Shown one piece after another: positions 5,432 to 8,735 of a stretch of 8,735 bases of DNA. Both the position numbers and the translations under genes were made by a program. The DNA is taken from NCBI GenBank assembly GCA_011775825.1, contig JAABYK010000339.1, forward strand, positions 8,281-17,015, written 5' to 3'. The DNA is from Candidatus Zhuqueibacterota bacterium (GTDB taxonomy: Bacteria; Zhuqueibacterota; Zhuqueibacteria; Oceanimicrobiales; Oceanimicrobiaceae). The notes beneath the pieces were generated by a model. That model was not told where the DNA came from, searched no databases, and was given only the letters and a program-made list of their open reading frames with translations. Each line of letters opens with the position of its first letter. The first letter of the stretch is position 1.

Positions 5432-7807
5432 TTATGAAAGCGTAAAGTAAAAGGTCGCACCTTTCTCCACGGCGCTCTCAGTCCACACACGACCTCCGTG
5501 ACGATGAATGATGCGTTGCACGGTTGCCAGACCGATGCCATTGCCTTCAAAGTCATTGCTTCTGTGAAGCCTTTGAAACGGACCAAAAAGCTTGCCAACA
5601 AACTTGGCATCGAAACCGGCGCCGTCGTCTCGCACAAAATACGTCTTCGTACCGTCATGGTCGGCAACTCCAAATTCGATCTTGGCGCGGGGATGCTTGC
5701 TGGTGTATTTCCACGCATTTTCAAGCAGATTCTCAAGTGCAATCCGCAAAAGATGGGCATCTCCACAAACTTTGACTTCGGGCTCGATCTCAAACGCCAC
5801 CTGGCGTTCCGGTTGTTCTTGCTGGAGCTTTTCCGCAATGGTCTCAGCCATGGAGCTCAAATCAACCTCCTCGCGCGTCATTTCTCGTCTGGAAACACGG
5901 GATAGATACAGCATATCGTCGATCAGGTGCCCCATGCGCTGACTGGCCGTACGCACCCGATTGAGGTAGTCCTTCCCGCACTCGTTTAACCTGTCGGTGC
6001 AATCTTCCAGGAGGGCCTGGCTAAAGCCATCGATGCTGCGCAATGGCGCCCGCAGATCGTGTGAGACAGAGTAGGCAAAGGTCTCGAGTTCTTCATTTTT
6101 GCTGGCCAGAAGTTCGTTGGCTTCCGAAAGCTCGGCGGTCCTCTCCTGTACCCGCAGCTCCAATTCGTCGTGGGCTTTTTTTAAGGCGGCTTCGGCTTGT
6201 TTGCGCTCGGTAATGTCCTGAATTTGCGCGAACAGATACCACGGTTTGCCCTCCAAATCGTGCACGGCAGACGCGCTGGTAATCGCCCAAATCAGGTGCC
6301 CGTGTTTGTGAAGGTAGCGCTTTTCCGTTTGAAACGAGTCGATTTCACCGCGTCGGACTTTCTGAAAATTGTCGACGCTTTTCTCCAAATCATCCAGGAA
6401 CGTGATTTCCTGAAAATTCTTGGCCAGCAACTCGGCCTCGGAGTATCCGAGCATGCTGCAAAAGGAGTTGTTGACCGAGATAAAGTGACCGTCCCCAGCG
6501 GTCATGGCCATGCCAATGGAAGCATGTTCGAAACCGCTGCGAAATCGTTCTTCGCTCTCCTGCAGGGCTTCTTCAGTCCGTTTGCGTTCCAACTCGGCGC
6601 CAGCACGTGCGGCAAAGATTTCCAGAATAGAGGTGTAGTAGGTCTTTTCACCCATGGGTTTGTCATCGAGGACGGCCAGATGACCGACTAATTGACCTGA
6701 GGAATCGCGCAGTGGCACGCCCACGTAGGACTCAAAGCCCTTTTCCTTCGGAAACAGCTTTTCCAGGTTTTCGGGGTAGAAGGATACTCTGCCCTCGATC
6801 ACCTTTTCGCAAGCCGTTTCAGCCACGTCATACTCGATGTTCTCTTTGAATTTTCCGCCCTCGACAAAGGCCAGCGTGCGCAACCGTGTTTTGGATGCAT
6901 CGGTACATTCGGTCACAAAAACCAATCTCGCCTGAAGTGTAGTGGCGAGATGCTGGACCAGGGAGCGGAAAAAATCGCCACCGGTCACGCCGGCCGTCCC
7001 CTCGGTCACGGCTCGCAGCGCTTCTTCAATCTGCTTGCGCTCCTTAATTTGTTGCTTCAGGGTGGCATTGGTCCTTGCTAATTGCTCGGTGCGCTCTTCG
7101 ACTCTTTGCTCGAGTTCGGTATTAAAGGCCTGCAGTTTATGTTCATATTGTTCGATTTGAGCGAGACATTTGCCTACCACATTGCGGGTAAGCAACCAAC
7201 CGACACCGAAGAGAGCTCCCAAAATCAGAACGCTGAAAGATATAAAATACAGACGGATGCCCAGTAGTTTCTCGGCCACCAGGGATTTATTTTGATGCGC
7301 CGCGAGAGTAATTTGGGTCTCCTCATCGTAGAGCGTCGATACGATTTCAACGGTTGCAAAATCCCGGTTTTCCCAGATTCCTTCAACCAAATAAGCTTCA
7401 CCAACGAAGCGACGCCATCCCGATGCGGTTGCTATCTGTTCATCTCCTCTATATAGGCCGATCCTGTTTGAGTCGGGGTGAGCGATAATGTAGCCACTTG
7501 AATCGATGGCGCAAATAAAGGATTCGCTGTTAAGATATTTTTTTGAAGTCATCTCCTTCAAGAGCGGCACAATTGTTTCATAATCATGAGACCCCAGAGC
7601 GGCGTTCTTGAAGGCATCGAACGCCATTTCCACCATCTGCTGATTCTGTTCAAGTCGTTGCTTAATTAACCGGTCTTCAAAATAGTTGATCGCGTAAACA
7701 TTTAAAAAAAGTTGGGACACGACAAAAATGAAGGCGAATAGAAAGATGTAAAATTTCTTAATCTTTTCTAATGTTTTCGCGTGATTAGCTGAGTTGATTG
7801 AATGCAT
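5432..7807 (-). CDS. Membrane hybrid-input sensor histidine kinase (extracellular sensor, GAF, PAS, HisKA, HATPase)
   Basis: This 791-residue sensor kinase is anchored by helices at about 19-40 and 185-206. They flank an extracellular region of about 140 residues (SFICAIDSSGYIIAHPDSNRIG) that looks Cache-like. A coiled coil (213-265) leads to a GAF domain (about 265-405) and a PAS domain (about 418-534, ending QIQDITERKQ), then a second coiled coil. The kinase core has the phospho-accepting H583 in YSVSHDLRAPL, N-box N697 in LLENAWKYT, G1 DDGAGFD (727-733) and G2 GNGIGLA (755-761). GPFQRLHRSNDFEGNGIGLA is typical of kinases paired with Rcp1-type receivers, and such a receiver is the next gene. 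No receiver domain is fused to it. Start at 7807 follows AGAGGATGAGTC. Ligand is unknown. The gene has its own upstream region, cut off from the cytochrome gene by a terminator. Confidence 0.96.
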   Translation of the reverse strand: MHSINSANHAKTLEKIKKFYIFLFAFIFVVSQLFLNVYAINYFEDRLIKQRLEQNQQMVEMAFDAFKNAALGSHDYETIVPLLKEMTSKKYLNSESFICAIDSSGYIIAHPDSNRIGLYRGDEQIATASGWRRFVGEAYLVEGIWENRDFATVEIVSTLYDEETQITLAAHQNKSLVAEKLLGIRLYFISFSVLILGALFGVGWLLTRNVVGKCLAQIEQYEHKLQAFNTELEQRVEERTEQLARTNATLKQQIKERKQIEEALRAVTEGTAGVTGGDFFRSLVQHLATTLQARLVFVTECTDASKTRLRTLAFVEGGKFKENIEYDVAETACEKVIEGRVSFYPENLEKLFPKEKGFESYVGVPLRDSSGQLVGHLAVLDDKPMGEKTYYTSILEIFAARAGAELERKRTEEALQESEERFRSGFEHASIGMAMTAGDGHFISVNNSFCSMLGYSEAELLAKNFQEITFLDDLEKSVDNFQKVRRGEIDSFQTEKRYLHKHGHLIWAITSASAVHDLEGKPWYLFAQIQDITERKQAEAALKKAHDELELRVQERTAELSEANELLASKNEELETFAYSVSHDLRAPLRSIDGFSQALLEDCTDRLNECGKDYLNRVRTASQRMGHLIDDMLYLSRVSRREMTREEVDLSSMAETIAEKLQQEQPERQVAFEIEPEVKVCGDAHLLRIALENLLENAWKYTSKHPRAKIEFGVADHDGTKTYFVRDDGAGFDAKFVGKLFGPFQRLHRSNDFEGNGIGLATVQRIIHRHGGRVWTESAVEKGATFYFTLS

Positions 7808-7936
7808 GACTCATCCTCTCATTAGGTTTCGGTGATTTGGCCGATTGCATTCCGGTGTTGAAAAGCAAAGGGGAAGCAAGGGGTCGTCTATCAATATGAA
7901 AATATAACAACATTGGCAAGTAAAAAAACTTTTCAA

Positions 7937-7955
7937 CAAACAAAATTCTTGTTTG
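7937..7955. promoter_or_regulatory. 19-bp palindrome upstream of the sensor kinase, possible operator
   Basis: CAAACAA and TTGTTTG form a perfect 7-bp inverted repeat around AATTC, about 130-150 bp before the kinase ATG. Its size suits a dimeric repressor or activator. The AT-rich surroundings make chance symmetry fairly likely, and no matching copy is seen elsewhere in the window. Confidence 0.3.
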
Positions 7956-8061
7956 ACAATCTCCTTCAAATTCTCCGTGCATGAATGATTCAGTCAGAAT
8001 AATTGAACAACATTTCTCACTTTGTTAATCGTATGTTTAAACGAAAGTTACGTTGCAATTG

Positions 8062-8147
8062 GAGTGCAAAAATCAGCGAAGCGTATTTTTGCATTTTGGA
8101 AGCTACCGGTAACAATACGTTCGCTACGCTCACTGATTTTTACACTC
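8062..8147. repeat. Large imperfect inverted repeat with an alternative inner hairpin
   Basis: The left arm at 8062-8087 begins GAGTGCAAAAATCAG and ends CGAAGCGTATT. The right arm at 8114-8147 is its reverse complement with one C/T difference near the tip, plus about 8 extra bases (GAGCGTAG on the complement) and small changes. About 26 bases separate them, including the palindrome TACCGGTA. A competing hairpin exists: TGCAAAAAT (8065-8073) pairs with ATTTTTGCA (8085-8093), with GCGAAGC, a very stable mini-hairpin sequence, at its tip. It may be a MITE-like or REP-like element, or a regulatory structure; no transposase or clear target-site duplication is visible. Confidence 0.55.
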
Positions 8148-8215
8148 CTCGCGCATCGAGTGAGGCTTGACCACGATTAGCCACTTTCAAAATCTTGCGG
8201 TTGGATTAAAATCAA

Positions 8216-8245
8216 GGGTTGCAAGCGAACAGCCGCCTGCAACCC
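8216..8245 (-). terminator. Rho-independent terminator of the cytochrome P460 gene
   Basis: GGGTTGCAAGCG (8216-8227) and CGCCTGCAACCC (8234-8245) pair in 11 of 12 positions around a 6-nt loop. On the minus strand the stem is followed by TTGATTTTAA. It lies about 45 bp after the cytochrome stop, in the right orientation, and separates that gene from the signalling operon. Confidence 0.75.
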
Positions 8246-8289
8246 CTTTTGCCAAAAGATTGGGAACAGCGATGGCTTGTAGTCATCGG

Positions 8290-8735
8290 TTATTTATTCG
8301 GCTTGGCGGCTCGCAACACAGGATAGTACTGCGTAAACACAAAATCCTCTTCTGAATTCGCCAGATGGCAGCCGCCACAGACGGATGTTGGCTGGGCTTC
8401 GGCGGTTTTCGCCAGCGGATATTCGTGCCCGAAGCTGAAGTACGCCCAGTTACCGGGCTCATTCGGGAACCTCCGGGTGTCTTTGAGCGCGACTTCGAGC
8501 CCGATGAACTCACCCATGAAATACCCGTTTCCACTCGATGCGCTTTTCGAGCCCACGCTCACCAGTTCTTTGACCAGCATCGTGCCATCGCGGAACTCAC
8601 CGGTCTGTTTGTAGTGTTCCCAACTCGGAGGATCGATGTAAACGTTGTGAAACTCCGGAAAGGGCGCTTTGCCTGCATTCATATCGTTGGGCGTGAGTGG
8701 AACACCAACTAAAGTCCACTCCCGAAACTCCTCGG
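8290..8735 (-). CDS. Cytochrome P460 family protein, C-terminal part (gene runs off the right edge)
   Basis: The visible 147 residues, from EEFREWTLVGVPLTPND to a natural TAA, match the cytochrome P460 family: mono-heme c-type proteins that act in the periplasm, in known members oxidising hydroxylamine or handling nitric oxide. Family-typical stretches are FPEFHNVYIDPPSWEHYKQTGEFRDGTMLVKEL and NGYFMGEFIGLEVALKD, then FPNEPGNWAYFSFGHEYPLA. The heme-binding CGGCH motif lies 29-25 residues from the C-terminus, followed by FVFTQYYPVLRAA. The frame is open to the window edge, so the internal ATG at 8682 is not the true start, and the expected signal peptide lies outside. The lysine that cross-links heme in true P460 cannot be placed with certainty by eye, so catalytic activity is not proven. 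A strong terminator follows. Family assignment is firm; its role beside a signalling cluster is unknown. Confidence 0.92.
   Translation of the reverse strand, partial: EEFREWTLVGVPLTPNDMNAGKAPFPEFHNVYIDPPSWEHYKQTGEFRDGTMLVKELVSVGSKSASSGNGYFMGEFIGLEVALKDTRRFPNEPGNWAYFSFGHEYPLAKTAEAQPTSVCGGCHLANSEEDFVFTQYYPVLRAAKPNK

Larger units (their letters stand above)
7808..8289. other. 482-bp non-coding region upstream of the sensor kinase
   Basis: No credible gene is seen. A minus-strand frame at 7785-7982 overlaps the kinase start, lacks a ribosome binding site and resembles nothing known. The region holds the cytochrome terminator (8216-8245), a large imperfect inverted repeat (8062-8147), a 19-bp palindrome (7937-7955) and AT-rich DNA where the kinase-operon promoter should lie. 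I found no convincing -35/-10 or -24/-12 pair reading toward the kinase. Confidence 0.6.

Noticed and set aside
7839..7850. TTTGGCCGATTGCA on the plus strand, resembling a -24/-12 promoter
   Set aside because: The TGGC to TTGCA spacing is about 3 bp too short for sigma-54, and it points away from the kinase toward the 3' end of the cytochrome gene.
7785..7982. Minus-strand frame of 65 codons overlapping the start of the sensor kinase
   Set aside because: It has no ribosome binding site, no recognisable product, and overlaps the well-supported kinase start in another frame.

Overview
The window is a bacterial chromosomal segment of moderate GC content. Every gene I can support lies on the minus strand, so transcription runs from high to low coordinates. 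The MacB/FtsX-type ABC permease at the left edge, an NtrC-type sigma-54 activator, an Rcp1-type receiver, a cytochrome P460 and degenerate 9-bp intergenic repeats would fit the FCB group (Calditrichota/KSB1-like), Acidobacteriota or a similar lineage. No rRNA, tRNA, IS element or CRISPR array is visible, so the phylum is not settled.

Layout, in the direction of transcription. (1) 8735-8290: 3' part of a secreted-type mono-heme cytochrome P460, closed by a clear rho-independent terminator. (2) 8289-7808: a 482-bp non-coding stretch with a large imperfect inverted repeat and a 19-bp palindrome. (3) 7807-2954: a signalling operon of a membrane sensor kinase (extracellular sensor, GAF, PAS, HisKA, HATPase), a stand-alone Rcp1/CheY-like receiver, and a REC-PAS-AAA+-Fis sigma-54 activator. 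The last two are directly abutted (TAG then ATG). (4) 2953-2671: an intergenic region with a good sigma-54 (-24/-12) promoter placed correctly for the next operon. (5) 2670-755: an operon of a small Rieske ferredoxin, a two-barrel pyridoxamine-phosphate-oxidase-like flavoprotein, and an ECF sigma factor. (6) 754-342: a 413-bp gap with several short dyads and a weaker -24/-12-like site. (7) 341-1: the N-terminus of a MacB/FtsX-family ABC permease.

How they may work together (inference): the kinase phosphorylates one or both receivers. The activator then drives sigma-54 RNA polymerase at the promoter in front of the Rieske-flavoprotein-sigma operon and perhaps at the ABC permease. Because that operon ends in an ECF sigma factor, the locus reads as a sigma cascade: two-component input, sigma-54, then an ECF sigma factor made together with two redox proteins. 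No anti-sigma gene is visible beside the ECF factor. This cascade and its redox link are the most interesting part of the window.
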